A DNA stretch of 64,000 bases from Flavobacteriaceae bacterium (GCA_028281065.1 JANQKN010000200.1:1-64000), one strand, 5' to 3'. Positions 43,929 through 53,685 are shown, counted from the first letter of the stretch. A program made the numbers and translations. The notes: a model not told the origin generated them from the sequence alone.

Positions 43929-44311
43929 GCTCCTTTTTAAATTACAAAAGCTTTTGGATTCTAGGAAGCTTTTTTTCTAAAAAAATTTGTGGTATTCCCG
44001 CATTTCTTTCATGTACAATCCATTGAATTTTTTTGTTTAAACAACTGATTTTAAATAATTTAGAATATCAAATTGAAATACCCCAATCTTGTTCGGTTTG
44101 AACGATTTTCACTAGGACTAACCAATTTCTTCGTTATGCGCGCAGTGTAGTTTTTTTACACAATGAAAGCTTTTGGGGAGAAGCTATTTCACTTTCCTGT
44201 TTCCATCGGTACAATGGAATCGGGAGCCAGACTTCTTATGGCTCTTTTCGAAAATCACTGAGAGGTTAATTCCTCAAATCTTAAGTAAAACAAATTCAAA
44301 AATCAACCATC
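43929..44311. other. Intergenic region ahead of adhesin-like gene
   Basis: 383 AT-rich bases. A second weak hairpin (AAAGCTT with AAGCTTT) lies at about 43947-43976. A 32-codon open frame at 44164-44262 (MKAFGEKLFHF start) has no recognised family and no clear start signal. Otherwise nothing was identified. Confidence 0.4.
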
Positions 44312-45193
44312 ATGAGAAATTTTAAATTTTTTCAGTATTCATTAATCCTTTTATTGATTTTTTCAGTGACCACTACGGTAACTGCGCAAGAACGAGGTGT
44401 GCAGTCCGATGACTCAATGACCCTTTTCGAAAACGTGATGAATTCACGCCAACCCATTAACGGGACCAATACTTACGACGGTCTCAATGCAGGTACTACC
44501 GGTAACTATGGGTCTTACTTTGGTGCCAATTCAGCTTTTGCTATTGGAGCAGCTCCTTTCCATAACAGTTTTATGGGTGCTTTTAGTGGGTACAGTACTA
44601 CCGATGGACAGTACAATACCTACCTAGGGGCAGGAGCTGGATACCGAAACACTACAGGGAACTACAACGTAGCAGTAGGTTTCGTAGCTGGGTTCAGCAA
44701 TATTACAGGAGAGCGAAATGTCTTTATAGGAAACTTTGCCGGTTTCAACGAAACAACCAGCGATAAGTTGTATATAGACAACAGCAATACAGTTACTCCT
44801 TTATTATATGGTGATTTCGCAGCCGATAAATTGGGGATCAATACCAACCAACTGCCAAACAATGTTGGAGGGGCCGATACCAGTGCCTATAGCTTATATG
44901 TTGAAGGAGGAATCCTTACCGAAGAGTTAAGGGTACGAACCGGTTGGGCCGACTATGTGTTCGAATCCGACTATACTTTAATGCCTTTGAGTAAGGTAGA
45001 AGCCTATATTTCTGAAAATGGACACCTGCCTAATGTGCCTTCGGCTACACAGGTAGAAGCTCAAGGAATTGAAATAGGGGATATGACCCGTATTCAGCAG
45101 GAAAAAATAGAAGAATTAACCCTTTACATTATCGAGTTAAAAAAACAAGTGGACGAGCTCAACCAAAAGGTGAAAGATCTTTCTGAAAAGTAA
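44312..45193 (+). CDS. YadA-head-like repeat protein with coiled-coil tail
   Basis: 293 residues. Signal peptide to about 28 (TVTAQE). Residues 60-160 carry repeats like YadA/Hia head motifs and phage tail-fibre shafts: NTYLGAGAGYRNTTGNYNVAVG, then FVAGFSNITGERNVFIGNFAG. A tail-fibre-style module (YSLYVEGGILTEELRVR, YISENGHLPNVPSA) follows. The C-terminal coiled coil (IEELTLYIIELKKQVDELN) probably trimerises the protein. There is no membrane anchor barrel or T9SS tail. 28 bases ahead of the sialidase-like gene, so cotranscribed. A surface fibre or adhesin role is inferred. Confidence 0.7.
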   Translation: MRNFKFFQYSLILLLIFSVTTTVTAQERGVQSDDSMTLFENVMNSRQPINGTNTYDGLNAGTTGNYGSYFGANSAFAIGAAPFHNSFMGAFSGYSTTDGQYNTYLGAGAGYRNTTGNYNVAVGFVAGFSNITGERNVFIGNFAGFNETTSDKLYIDNSNTVTPLLYGDFAADKLGINTNQLPNNVGGADTSAYSLYVEGGILTEELRVRTGWADYVFESDYTLMPLSKVEAYISENGHLPNVPSATQVEAQGIEIGDMTRIQQEKIEELTLYIIELKKQVDELNQKVKDLSEK

Positions 45194-45221
45194 TTCTAAG
45201 TAAAACTTAAAATTGAAGATC

Positions 45222-47225
45222 ATGAAAGACGCAAATAAAATAGGAGCTTTGCTCATATGCTTGTTGTTCTCAGTGACCCTTTTGGGACAGGAGGACAGAA
45301 TCGATACTAAGATTGACAACTGGAGATATTGGAAGGAAAAAGCCGAATTGGGTATTATTCCTTTTAATCCGGACGACCCAACCAAGCCAGCAACCTACGT
45401 AGGGGACCAAAATCGAATGATGGATGGTCCAGACGTACTGCTAATTGGAGGAGGAACCACAACACAAAGTGAGAATTCGGTTTTTGTGGATCCTAACAAC
45501 AACCAAACAGCCTTGGTGTCCAACAACTCTACCTTGGGAAGCTCTGTACAGGGAACCAATGCCCTTTTCTCTTTCGATGGGGGAGCCACCTGGACAGGAG
45601 GTACCGGAGGTGCCGGAGGTAATAACTCTGGGGATCCTGCCGCTGCCATTAGTTTAGGGGGGACCAGTTATATTGGTCACATAGCCCCAGGTTTTAAACA
45701 GGGGGTATCCATCTCCAATGACAACGGGGCTACTTGGTCGGTTAGCAGTGTTTCTGCAGCCGCTGGTTTCTTGGACAAAAACCATTTGTGGGTGGATAAT
45801 TCCAGTGTAAGTGCATTCCAAGGAAATGTATACAGCTCTTGGACCAACTTTGGAGGCGCTGCTAACAACCAAATCGAAATCTCCAGGTCCACTAACAATG
45901 GAACCACCTGGTCTGCCCCATTGAATATAAGTGCTGGGGTAGCAGCAGGAAGCCATAACCAGGGGGTCAATATTCAAACAGGGCCCAACGGCGAAGTATA
46001 TGCTGTTTGGGCTATTTACGATAGTTGGCCTGCTAGGGAAAATGCCATTGGGTTTGCCGTATCCAACGATGGAGGTGTAACCTATGGAGCTCCAACACGT
46101 ATCCACAATAACATTCAGGGGGTACGTTGGCAGCCAGGATTTCCTATTGCCAATCCACATGGTAAGAACATGCGAAGTAATTCCTTCCCAGGAATGGCTG
46201 TGGATATAAGCGGGGGACCCAACAATGGAAATATCTATGTGGTATGGGCCAATGTGGGGATCCCTGGAATTAACACAGGAACCGACGTAAGTATCTACAT
46301 GATGACCTCTACAGATGGGGGAGTCACTTGGTCCACACCCGTAAAAGTGAACACAGACCCTGCAGGGAATGTACAGTACTTCCCTTGGATTACGTGTGAC
46401 CCTGTGAACGGAAACCTGAGTGTCATTTTTTATGATGACCGAAACGTAGGTGGGACCGATGTGGAAGCTTGGGTGGCCGATTCTACCGATGGTGGACTTA
46501 CATGGAGTGATTTCAGGGTAAGTGATGTTTCCTTTACCCCAGCACCCATTCCAGGTTTAGCTGGTGGTTATATGGGGGATTATCTGGGTATTTCTGCTAA
46601 CAGTGGAAATGTATACCCCGTTTGGACCGACAATAGGACAGGAACGGTATTAACCTATACATCTCCCTATACATTGGCGGGTTGTGTAAATAATCTGGTG
46701 ATTACTACCGATGTCCTTAGTGGATCGGTCGATAATCAGGAAGCATTAAATACCATTACAGCTTCCAATACCGTGTTTTCTGGAGGACAAGCCGTGTATC
46801 ATGCCGGCGATGAGGTTCTTTTGGTGGACGATTTCGACGCCCTTAACGGATCTGTTTTTAGAGCATACATAGAAGCCTGTACAGGTGTCTTTACTCCACT
46901 AACAGATGGCGAAATTACGCGCGCAACTAAACCAAGATTGAACGAGTACTACAAAGAAGACACAGGCGCCAAAGTGCTCAACATTCACCCTAATCCAACC
47001 CATGGTATGTTTAATATTGGTTTGGGAGATGGTGAACTGAATGCGTTCGAAGTAGAAATATACAGCGTGAGTCGTGGATTGATGTATTCCAACGCCTTTC
47101 AGCAGGAGGGAATAGACACCTTCCAAATCGATATTTCGAACTTCCCCGATGGCGTGTACATTGTTAAATTGATTACTTCCGATTCCCAACAGGTATATAC
47201 TGGGAAGATTATTAAAAACAGATAA
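45222..47225 (+). CDS. Sialidase-like BNR propeller with T9SS sorting domain
   Basis: 667 residues from the ATG at 45222; a TTG at 45213 is in frame but less likely. Signal peptide to about 22 (VTLLGQ). Six Asp-box (BNR) motifs mark a six-bladed sialidase-type propeller at about 90-470: SFDGGATW, SNDNGATW, STNNGTTW, SNDGGVTY, STDGGVTW and STDGGLTW. The exo-sialidase Arg triad and the catalytic Tyr/Glu pair could not be assigned with confidence, so it may be a non-catalytic glycan binder. Then comes an Ig-like strand region and a T9SS type A domain (NIHPNPTHGMFNI to TGKIIKNR). Transcribed with the adhesin-like gene. Confidence 0.82.
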   Translation: MKDANKIGALLICLLFSVTLLGQEDRIDTKIDNWRYWKEKAELGIIPFNPDDPTKPATYVGDQNRMMDGPDVLLIGGGTTTQSENSVFVDPNNNQTALVSNNSTLGSSVQGTNALFSFDGGATWTGGTGGAGGNNSGDPAAAISLGGTSYIGHIAPGFKQGVSISNDNGATWSVSSVSAAAGFLDKNHLWVDNSSVSAFQGNVYSSWTNFGGAANNQIEISRSTNNGTTWSAPLNISAGVAAGSHNQGVNIQTGPNGEVYAVWAIYDSWPARENAIGFAVSNDGGVTYGAPTRIHNNIQGVRWQPGFPIANPHGKNMRSNSFPGMAVDISGGPNNGNIYVVWANVGIPGINTGTDVSIYMMTSTDGGVTWSTPVKVNTDPAGNVQYFPWITCDPVNGNLSVIFYDDRNVGGTDVEAWVADSTDGGLTWSDFRVSDVSFTPAPIPGLAGGYMGDYLGISANSGNVYPVWTDNRTGTVLTYTSPYTLAGCVNNLVITTDVLSGSVDNQEALNTITASNTVFSGGQAVYHAGDEVLLVDDFDALNGSVFRAYIEACTGVFTPLTDGEITRATKPRLNEYYKEDTGAKVLNIHPNPTHGMFNIGLGDGELNAFEVEIYSVSRGLMYSNAFQQEGIDTFQIDISNFPDGVYIVKLITSDSQQVYTGKIIKNR

Positions 47226-47260
47226 TCTTCTGGGAATCATTTTTGCCCTAGATCCATAAA

Positions 47261-47296
47261 GAAACCGCCTAAGTAATCTTAGGCGGTTTCTGCTTT
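47261..47296. terminator. Bidirectional terminator between convergent genes
   Basis: GAAACCGCCTAAG, loop TAAT and CTTAGGCGGTTTC form a 13-bp perfect stem between the stops at 47225 (plus) and 47311 (minus), with T-rich sequence after it on the plus strand and A/T-rich flanks on the other. Confidence 0.85.
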
Positions 47297-47310
47297 TCTT
47301 TTAGGGTTGT

Positions 47311-49158
47311 TTATTCCTTAATTAGTTTCTTTATTATTGTCGTTCCGTTGTCGAATGTTAGTCGAACAAAGTAAATTCCAGGTCTTTGTTTGTCGATGCT
47401 AACTTCCGTATCAAACTCCGAGTTTAGTGTTTTAATGGTAGTTCCACTCATGTCGGTCACTTTAATTTCTGAAATAAGGGAGTCGCTCTCGTTTAAAATT
47501 TGGAAAGAACCTTTAGTGGGATTGGGGGAAAGTACTATTTTATGACCTCCACCGCCATTTCCGTTGCAACTCAGGGTTCGGGTTCCTGTAATTTTTGTAC
47601 ACGAGCTACCATCCGTTAACGTAGGGTAGGCATTTACGATAAGGATACAGTTGTCATAGTTATTGCCAGGGGGTAAGTAGATTGGGACAGTATGTTGATT
47701 CCAAGGATTTCCTGTAGTGGTACCCAAGAATACCTCATTACCTCCATTTACGCCACAAATTCTATAGTACCAATCGATACTGGCAATATCTGCATATCCT
47801 CCAAAATTAGCTTGGTAATCCATGCAGTTTCCTACTTCGTTAATAAACATTTGAGCCGAACTTGGAGGGCAACTGGGATCGCCTCCACCTTGGCCAAGAC
47901 AAAATACCGAGATGTTTTCTGAATGGGAATCCTCGCAATTACTTGGGGAGGATGGATTAATAATCTCGAACCGTACATTGTAAGTTCCTGAATTTTGAAA
48001 ATCGTAGGTAAAGTCTTCCAAGGTACTCACCAACACGTTATCCACATACCAGCGGTACTGAAAATTAGGACAATGCTCTCCGTTATTTATTCCGTTGAAA
48101 TTTGCAACGCATTGGTTGGTATTGGCATTAAAATCGGCAACCATCCCACAAGAAGTGGATCCACATCCAGAAACAAAACAACTACGTATGGCGGTTTGAA
48201 TTTCCAATTGCGGGAGGGAATTAAGAGGATCCTCTAAGAAATATTTCATTCGCCTTACCTGTAGTGGTGTAAATCCATCGAAGCAGGAGACAGGGTTGCA
48301 ACTTCCCGTATTCGGAAACATATAGTTGGTAATATCGGGATCGGGGAATTCCGAACTCACACACCCAAAGGGAATAGTGGTATTGTCATTTACAGCCGTA
48401 GCCGTGCAGGTATTGGTATTACAGGTGTAATCCGTATCTATGGCACTGGTATCCCCAACATAATCCCCTGAAGAATATTTATTGCTTCCACTGGGGCATT
48501 CTACAATGTGTCCAGAAAAGCCGTCGCCGTTTTCACAATTGTTATTGTTGGCACCCGAGGCACCGTAGCCAATGGTTCCATGAAACGGGTGAAACAGACC
48601 AAGAACATGCCCCAATTCATGTGCCAATACATCCGTGCTTGCATGATCGAGGGTAAAGGCTACCATAGCTCTATCGGCAATTCCATTGGCTGCAGAACCA
48701 CCAAAGTTCCTGCCGTAAAAGAATAGGTCTATACCATCACTATGCGCATAGGAGTTTAAGGGGCCAAAATTAACCGTAGGACAGGTTCCCCCTCCCTGGA
48801 TGACATTCCAGTCGTATACCGAATCGTCGTTAATTTCCCTAACGTTTCCATCCCAAATAAAACTGATGCCTGTTCCGGCAAATTGATTGTTTAACTGACT
48901 TACTTGGGTATTTATAACTGACGAAGGAACCCCTCCTGTTAAATCCCCTCTCATCACATTGTGTACATACACCGTAAGGCAATAGGAATTGTTATTTACA
49001 TGTGGAAAGGTGTTTACATGTATGTAGTCACTCATTTTTGAGCCTTGAACCGAAGGTGTGGTGGCACATGAATGTTGTGCTTGAGCGATGTTCATGCTTA
49101 GAAAAACACCCACTGCAATAAGGAATAGCATCCTTTTAAAGTTGTTGAAGGTTTTCAT
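47311..49158 (-). CDS. M43-family (pappalysin/cytophagalysin-like) metalloprotease with T9SS sorting domain
   Basis: 615 residues. Signal peptide to about 28 (NIAQAQ). The metzincin motif HELGHVLGLFH lies at 180-190 (zinc ligands H180, H184, H190; catalytic E181), followed by several Cys and the Met-turn block ITNYMFPNTGSC. GFTPLQVRRMKYFL is the usual M43 end. A PKD-like domain about 330-415 and an Ig-like domain about 430-525 precede a T9SS type A tail (VLSPNPTKGSFQI to IIKKLIKE). A secreted endopeptidase probably used for protein degradation outside the cell. No separate propeptide is evident beyond the N-terminal ~60 residues. Confidence 0.9.
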   Translation of the reverse strand: MKTFNNFKRMLFLIAVGVFLSMNIAQAQHSCATTPSVQGSKMSDYIHVNTFPHVNNNSYCLTVYVHNVMRGDLTGGVPSSVINTQVSQLNNQFAGTGISFIWDGNVREINDDSVYDWNVIQGGGTCPTVNFGPLNSYAHSDGIDLFFYGRNFGGSAANGIADRAMVAFTLDHASTDVLAHELGHVLGLFHPFHGTIGYGASGANNNNCENGDGFSGHIVECPSGSNKYSSGDYVGDTSAIDTDYTCNTNTCTATAVNDNTTIPFGCVSSEFPDPDITNYMFPNTGSCNPVSCFDGFTPLQVRRMKYFLEDPLNSLPQLEIQTAIRSCFVSGCGSTSCGMVADFNANTNQCVANFNGINNGEHCPNFQYRWYVDNVLVSTLEDFTYDFQNSGTYNVRFEIINPSSPSNCEDSHSENISVFCLGQGGGDPSCPPSSAQMFINEVGNCMDYQANFGGYADIASIDWYYRICGVNGGNEVFLGTTTGNPWNQHTVPIYLPPGNNYDNCILIVNAYPTLTDGSSCTKITGTRTLSCNGNGGGGHKIVLSPNPTKGSFQILNESDSLISEIKVTDMSGTTIKTLNSEFDTEVSIDKQRPGIYFVRLTFDNGTTIIKKLIKE

Positions 49159-49473
49159 ATTTATGGTTTTAGTGTTACGAAAGCTCGGGTACTACCGCTT
49201 TTAAATACGAATTCCTCAACATGGGGCAATATACATCCATAACGCATTATCGCTTTGGCAATACGCTTTTCTGGAGTACGTTGAAAACAATTGTAAACAA
49301 GTGATTACTTGTGGGGAATAATCAAATATAGCGATATACAGCTATACCATCAATGTGTGGATTCATTAAATGTATCTGTTTTCTTTAAGAAAAAGGAGAA
49401 AATCATTAAAACACGTACCGAAATTGAGTTTTGAAGGCTATTTCAAAAGAAAAATACCCAGTATCTTTGAAAC
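49159..49473. other. Divergent intergenic region between M43 protease and uvrC
   Basis: 315 AT-rich bases with no gene seen beyond frames of about 30 codons. It must carry the promoters of both flanking genes; a -7 box for uvrC is at 49462-49469. Confidence 0.4.
49462..49469 (+). promoter_or_regulatory. -7 box TATCTTTG next to uvrC start
   Basis: An exact match to TAnnTTTG ending four bases before the ATG at 49474. If used, transcription would begin at or near the A of the start codon, giving a leaderless message. No good -33 box was found at 17-23 bases upstream. Confidence 0.3.
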
Positions 49474-51261
49474 ATGGCAGAAGCGTCCGTAAAACTTCAG
49501 ATTTCCACCTTACCCAACGATCCTGGGGTCTATCAATATTATGATAAGGAAGAGAAGCTTTTGTATGTGGGAAAAGCCAAAAACATAAAGAAGCGGGTAA
49601 GTTCCTATTTCACCAAAGAACACGATAATGCACGGACACGTCTTTTGGTAAAACGGATTCATACCATTAGGCATATTGTGGTCGCCACAGAGACCGATGC
49701 ACTGTTGCTGGAGAACAACCTCATAAAAAAATACCAGCCCAAGTACAATGTCATGCTCAAGGACGATAAAACGTACCCATGGCTTTGTATTAAGAATGAA
49801 CGTTTTCCCAGGGTTTTTTCCACCCGAAAACTCATTAAGGACGGTAGTGAATACTATGGCCCCTATACCAGTATGAAAACGGTGCACACCTTGTTGGAGC
49901 TCATTAGGGGATTATACCCTTTACGTACCTGCAACTACGACCTTGCCGAAGAGAAAATAAAGGCCGGAAAATATAAAGTATGCCTGGAATACCACTTAGG
50001 CAATTGCTTGGGCCCTTGCGAAGGGAAGTATACCGAAGCAGTATATAACCAGAACATTCAATCCATCCGCAACATCATAAAAGGAAACTTTAAGGAGTCG
50101 TTACAGGGGTTTAAGCAACAAATGAAGGAACATGCTGAGGCATTGGAGTTTGAAGATGCACAAAGGATAAAGGAGAAGATAGATGTGTTGGAGAACTATC
50201 AGGCAAAATCGACCGTGGTAAACCCCAAAATAAACAATGTGGATGTCTTCTCCATTGTAAGTGATGAAAGCTATGCCTATGTCAATTTCCTTCAGATTTC
50301 CTTTGGAAGCATCATCCGTTCCCACACCCTGGAAATAAAGAAGAAACTGGACGAAACCGATGCAGAACTGTTGGAATTGGCGGTAGTGGAATTGCGGCAA
50401 CGGTTTCATTCCCAATGCAAAGAAATCTATGTTCCCATCGATATAAAAACAGAGGAAGGGGTTAAGGTGCATATCCCTAAACTAGGGGACAAAAAGAAGA
50501 TATTGGAACTTTCCACCCGAAATGCCAAGTATTATAGGATGGAACGTTTTAAGCAGGCCAAAATAGTGGATCCAGACCGTCATGAAAACCGGATCATGGC
50601 GCAAATGAAAAAAGACCTTCGTCTCAGTGAAGAACCTAGGCATATAGAATGTTTCGATAATAGTAACATTCAAGGAACCCATCCAGTGGCTGCCTGCGTG
50701 GTTTTCAAGAATGGGAAACCCAGTAAAAAAGACTACCGAAAGTTCAATATAAAAACGGTTGAAGGCCCCGACGATTTTGCTTCCATGGAAGAAGTCGTGT
50801 ACCGCCGTTACAAAAGATTGAAAGAAGAAGGGCAACCCTTACCACAATTAATCATCATAGATGGGGGGAAGGGACAGTTGTCCTCTGCACTGAAAAGTTT
50901 GGATAAACTCGAGTTGAGGGGAAAAATTGCTATTATAGGAATAGCAAAACGTTTAGAGGAATTGTTCTATCCAGGCGACCCTATTCCGTTGTATTTGGAT
51001 AAAAAATCCGAGACTTTAAAAATCATACAACAATTAAGGAACGAAGCCCATCGTTTTGGAATAACCTTCCATAGGGACAAAAGAAGTAAAGATGCATTAA
51101 CGTCTGGCTTGGAAACCATCTCTGGCATAGGGGAGAAAACCATTTTGGAGTTGTTAAAACAGTTTAAAAGTGTTAAACGAATAAAAGAAGCGGATTTCGA
51201 TGCTTTGGAAAAAGTGATTGGAGCCAGTAAAGCAAAAAAAATTGTAGCACATTTTAGGTAA
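49474..51261 (+). CDS. uvrC: Excinuclease ABC subunit C
   Basis: 595 residues. Makes the two incisions around damage recognised by UvrAB in nucleotide excision repair. GIY-YIG nuclease domain at about 15-95 (GVYQYYD, LLYVGKAKNIKKRVSSYF), a Cys cluster at 150-182 (CNYDLA, CLEYHLGNCLGPC), a UVR motif near 205-240, the RNase H-like second nuclease (IECFDNSNIQGTHPVAACVVF, LIIIDGGKGQL) and a C-terminal helix-hairpin-helix pair (ISGIGEKTILELLKQF, VIGASKAKKIV). All parts are complete. The phospholipase gene follows by about 25 bases. Confidence 0.97.
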   Translation: MAEASVKLQISTLPNDPGVYQYYDKEEKLLYVGKAKNIKKRVSSYFTKEHDNARTRLLVKRIHTIRHIVVATETDALLLENNLIKKYQPKYNVMLKDDKTYPWLCIKNERFPRVFSTRKLIKDGSEYYGPYTSMKTVHTLLELIRGLYPLRTCNYDLAEEKIKAGKYKVCLEYHLGNCLGPCEGKYTEAVYNQNIQSIRNIIKGNFKESLQGFKQQMKEHAEALEFEDAQRIKEKIDVLENYQAKSTVVNPKINNVDVFSIVSDESYAYVNFLQISFGSIIRSHTLEIKKKLDETDAELLELAVVELRQRFHSQCKEIYVPIDIKTEEGVKVHIPKLGDKKKILELSTRNAKYYRMERFKQAKIVDPDRHENRIMAQMKKDLRLSEEPRHIECFDNSNIQGTHPVAACVVFKNGKPSKKDYRKFNIKTVEGPDDFASMEEVVYRRYKRLKEEGQPLPQLIIIDGGKGQLSSALKSLDKLELRGKIAIIGIAKRLEELFYPGDPIPLYLDKKSETLKIIQQLRNEAHRFGITFHRDKRSKDALTSGLETISGIGEKTILELLKQFKSVKRIKEADFDALEKVIGASKAKKIVAHFR

Positions 51262-51287
51262 TTACGTCTAAAAGAGAAAAGTTGGTA

Positions 51288-53522
51288 TTGAAACGAATCC
51301 TTATTATATGTAGTCTGTTGGTGTGTACTTTGGGCTTTTCGCAAGAAGAGAAAGACCTAAAGGTAGGATTGGTGTTGAGTGGTGGTGGTGCAAAGGGATT
51401 GGCACATATTGGAGCCCTTAAGATCATTGAAGACGCTGGAATTGAGATCGATTATATAGGCGGAACCAGTATGGGAGCCATTATCGGTGCTTTGTATGCT
51501 TCTGGGTATCGGGCACAACAACTTGACTCTATTTTTAATGTACTCGATTTCGAGACTCTAATCCAGGATGAAGTTCCCAGGGGAAGCAAGACTTTTTATG
51601 AAAAAGAAGAGGCAGAGAAGTATGCCTTAACACTTCCCTTCGATGATTTTAAACTGAAACTCCCTTCAGGGATTTCCAAAGGACAGAACATATACAACTT
51701 ATTGTCACGCTTACTGATGCATGTTAAGGATGTGGATGATTTCAGTGAGTTGCCCATTCCGTTTTTTTGCGTGGCTACCAATATAGAAACGGGAGAAGAG
51801 GTCATTTTGGATAAAGGATATCTCCCTAGGGCGCTCACTGCCAGTGGGGCCTTGCCGTCGCTTTTTCAACCCGTTACCATTAACGACACCATTTATGTGG
51901 ATGGCGGTGTTGTAAACAATTACCCAGTCGACGAAGTATTGGCTATGGGAGCCGATATAGTGATTGGCGTAGATGTACAGGATGCATTGCGGGATCGGGA
52001 AAAACTGAAATCGGGAGTAGATGTGTTGGTGCAGATTAATAACTACCGTACCATAAAAGCCATGGAGGATAAACGGAAAAAAACACATCTGTACATTAAT
52101 CCATCTATAGAGGATTTTTCGGTGGTTTCTTTCGATGAAGGCAGAAAGATCATTCAGTCAGGGGAAGAAGCAGCCGAGAAATTAAGGTCTCAATTGGAAG
52201 AACTTGCCCAGAGACAGACCAAAAAGGAACGAAAAACCATACCCTTTGTGCGTCAAAATTCGCTGTACATAAAAAACGTGTTTATTCATGGCAACAAGGA
52301 CTATACCCGTTCCTATGTGTTGGGAAAACTGAAGTTGAGAACCCCGGCCGAGATTACCTATGAAGCGTTTAGCAATGGGGTTAACAACCTTTCAGCAACG
52401 GGCAATTTTGATGGGATCGATTATAAGTTGGTGGAAGATACTAATAGTCCTGGGGAGTATAACCTCGAATTTTATTTGCGGGAAAGCGAATCCAGGACAC
52501 TTTTGCGTTTTGGTGCTCATTATGACGATTTGTTTCGTTCTGCAGCATTGATAAACGTTACCCAAAAGCGATTGTTGACCAATAACGATGTGGCTTCTTT
52601 GGATATTGGTATAGGTGATAACATACGGTACAATTTCGATTATTATATTGACAAGGGCTTTTATTGGAGTGTGGGGCTTAATTCAGCTTTCAATAGTTTC
52701 GATAAAGATGTAGCCATCGATTTTATTCTGAAAGAAAACAATGTGCCCGATACCGCAGCAGTGAATGAAATCAACCTGCAATACGACGATTTTACCAACC
52801 AATTGTTTGTCCAAACCGTTTTCCAGCGAACGTTTTTATTGCGTTTGGGAGCCGAACACAAATGGTTGAGGTATTTGTCCGAAACCATTGGTATCGACGA
52901 AAACAACCTACCCCGTACGGTGTTCGAAAACACCAATTATTACAGTACCTATGGGGCTTTAAAATTTGATAGCTTCGATAACAAGTATTTTCCGCGTAAA
53001 GGGTTTTATTTTGAAGGGGATTTCCACTGGTACCTTTTTGCAAATGGGGGAAATGAATCTTTCGAACCCTATAGCATAGGGAAAGCCCAAATGGCCTATG
53101 CGCATTCCTTTTCCCCGAAATTTTCGGCAGTGCTCACCAACGAAGGTGGTGTTAAGTTTGGGAGTACCAAGACCCAGTCGCTCGATTTTTTTATGGGAGG
53201 ATATGGTTTTAAACCCTTAAACAACATTGTTCCTTTCTATGGCTATGAAGGATTAAGCTTGCGTGGCGACACTTATTTAAAGGCTTCATTGTTATTGGAT
53301 TACGAAATCTTCAAAAAACACCACATCAGTGTAGCGGGAAATATCGCCAACATTGGGGATCGCCTTTTTGAAACAGGGGCTTGGATCGACGGAATCGATT
53401 ATAGCGGTTATGCCTTTGGCTATGGCTTGGAAACCATTTTGGGTCCCATAGAGGTTAAGTATTCCTTCTCTCCCGAAAGGGATACCGACGAATGGTATGT
53501 TAACGTAGGGTTCCGCTTTTAA
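51288..53522 (+). CDS. Patatin-like phospholipase with outer-membrane barrel
   Basis: 744 residues from the TTG at 51288 (MKRILIICSLLVCTLGFSQ); a TTG at 51282 adds two residues, and no ATG fits. The patatin domain at about 25-230 has the oxyanion loop GGGAKGLAH, nucleophile Ser in GGTSMGA and dyad Asp in VDGGVVNNYP. A POTRA-like domain lies about 325-400 (IKNVFIHGNKDYTRSYV), and a BamA/TamA-type barrel fills the rest, ending in YVNVGFRF with the C-terminal Phe signature. Layout as in type Vd autotransporters such as PlpD; here the phospholipase may stay attached. Probably acts on membrane phospholipids. Confidence 0.9.
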   Translation: MKRILIICSLLVCTLGFSQEEKDLKVGLVLSGGGAKGLAHIGALKIIEDAGIEIDYIGGTSMGAIIGALYASGYRAQQLDSIFNVLDFETLIQDEVPRGSKTFYEKEEAEKYALTLPFDDFKLKLPSGISKGQNIYNLLSRLLMHVKDVDDFSELPIPFFCVATNIETGEEVILDKGYLPRALTASGALPSLFQPVTINDTIYVDGGVVNNYPVDEVLAMGADIVIGVDVQDALRDREKLKSGVDVLVQINNYRTIKAMEDKRKKTHLYINPSIEDFSVVSFDEGRKIIQSGEEAAEKLRSQLEELAQRQTKKERKTIPFVRQNSLYIKNVFIHGNKDYTRSYVLGKLKLRTPAEITYEAFSNGVNNLSATGNFDGIDYKLVEDTNSPGEYNLEFYLRESESRTLLRFGAHYDDLFRSAALINVTQKRLLTNNDVASLDIGIGDNIRYNFDYYIDKGFYWSVGLNSAFNSFDKDVAIDFILKENNVPDTAAVNEINLQYDDFTNQLFVQTVFQRTFLLRLGAEHKWLRYLSETIGIDENNLPRTVFENTNYYSTYGALKFDSFDNKYFPRKGFYFEGDFHWYLFANGGNESFEPYSIGKAQMAYAHSFSPKFSAVLTNEGGVKFGSTKTQSLDFFMGGYGFKPLNNIVPFYGYEGLSLRGDTYLKASLLLDYEIFKKHHISVAGNIANIGDRLFETGAWIDGIDYSGYAFGYGLETILGPIEVKYSFSPERDTDEWYVNVGFRF

Positions 53523-53567
53523 GGCATTCTTGGGTCGACAGAACCTTTTTTTTCCGATATTTGTAAC

Positions 53568-53636
53568 ATGGTAACTAAAACTTGGAAATATTTATTACTT
53601 CTTCTCAAGTTTCTTTTAAAGAGAAATCCAGAATAG
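53568..53636 (+). CDS. Candidate 22-residue hydrophobic peptide
   Basis: ATG at 53568 to TAG at 53636 encodes MVTKTWKYLLLLLKFLLKRN plus PE, a Leu-rich helix with basic ends, in the gap between the phospholipase and hmgA. A GATATTTG box sits just before it at 53556-53563, with TTG 23 bases upstream. It could be a small membrane peptide or a leader peptide of the hmgA operon. Length is too short for coding statistics, so this rests on appearance alone. Confidence 0.3.
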   Translation: MVTKTWKYLLLLLKFLLKRNPE

Positions 53637-53685
53637 TACGCCTCTTTTTTTGCTAAAAAACAAGTACTAACGTAAATTTACTACC

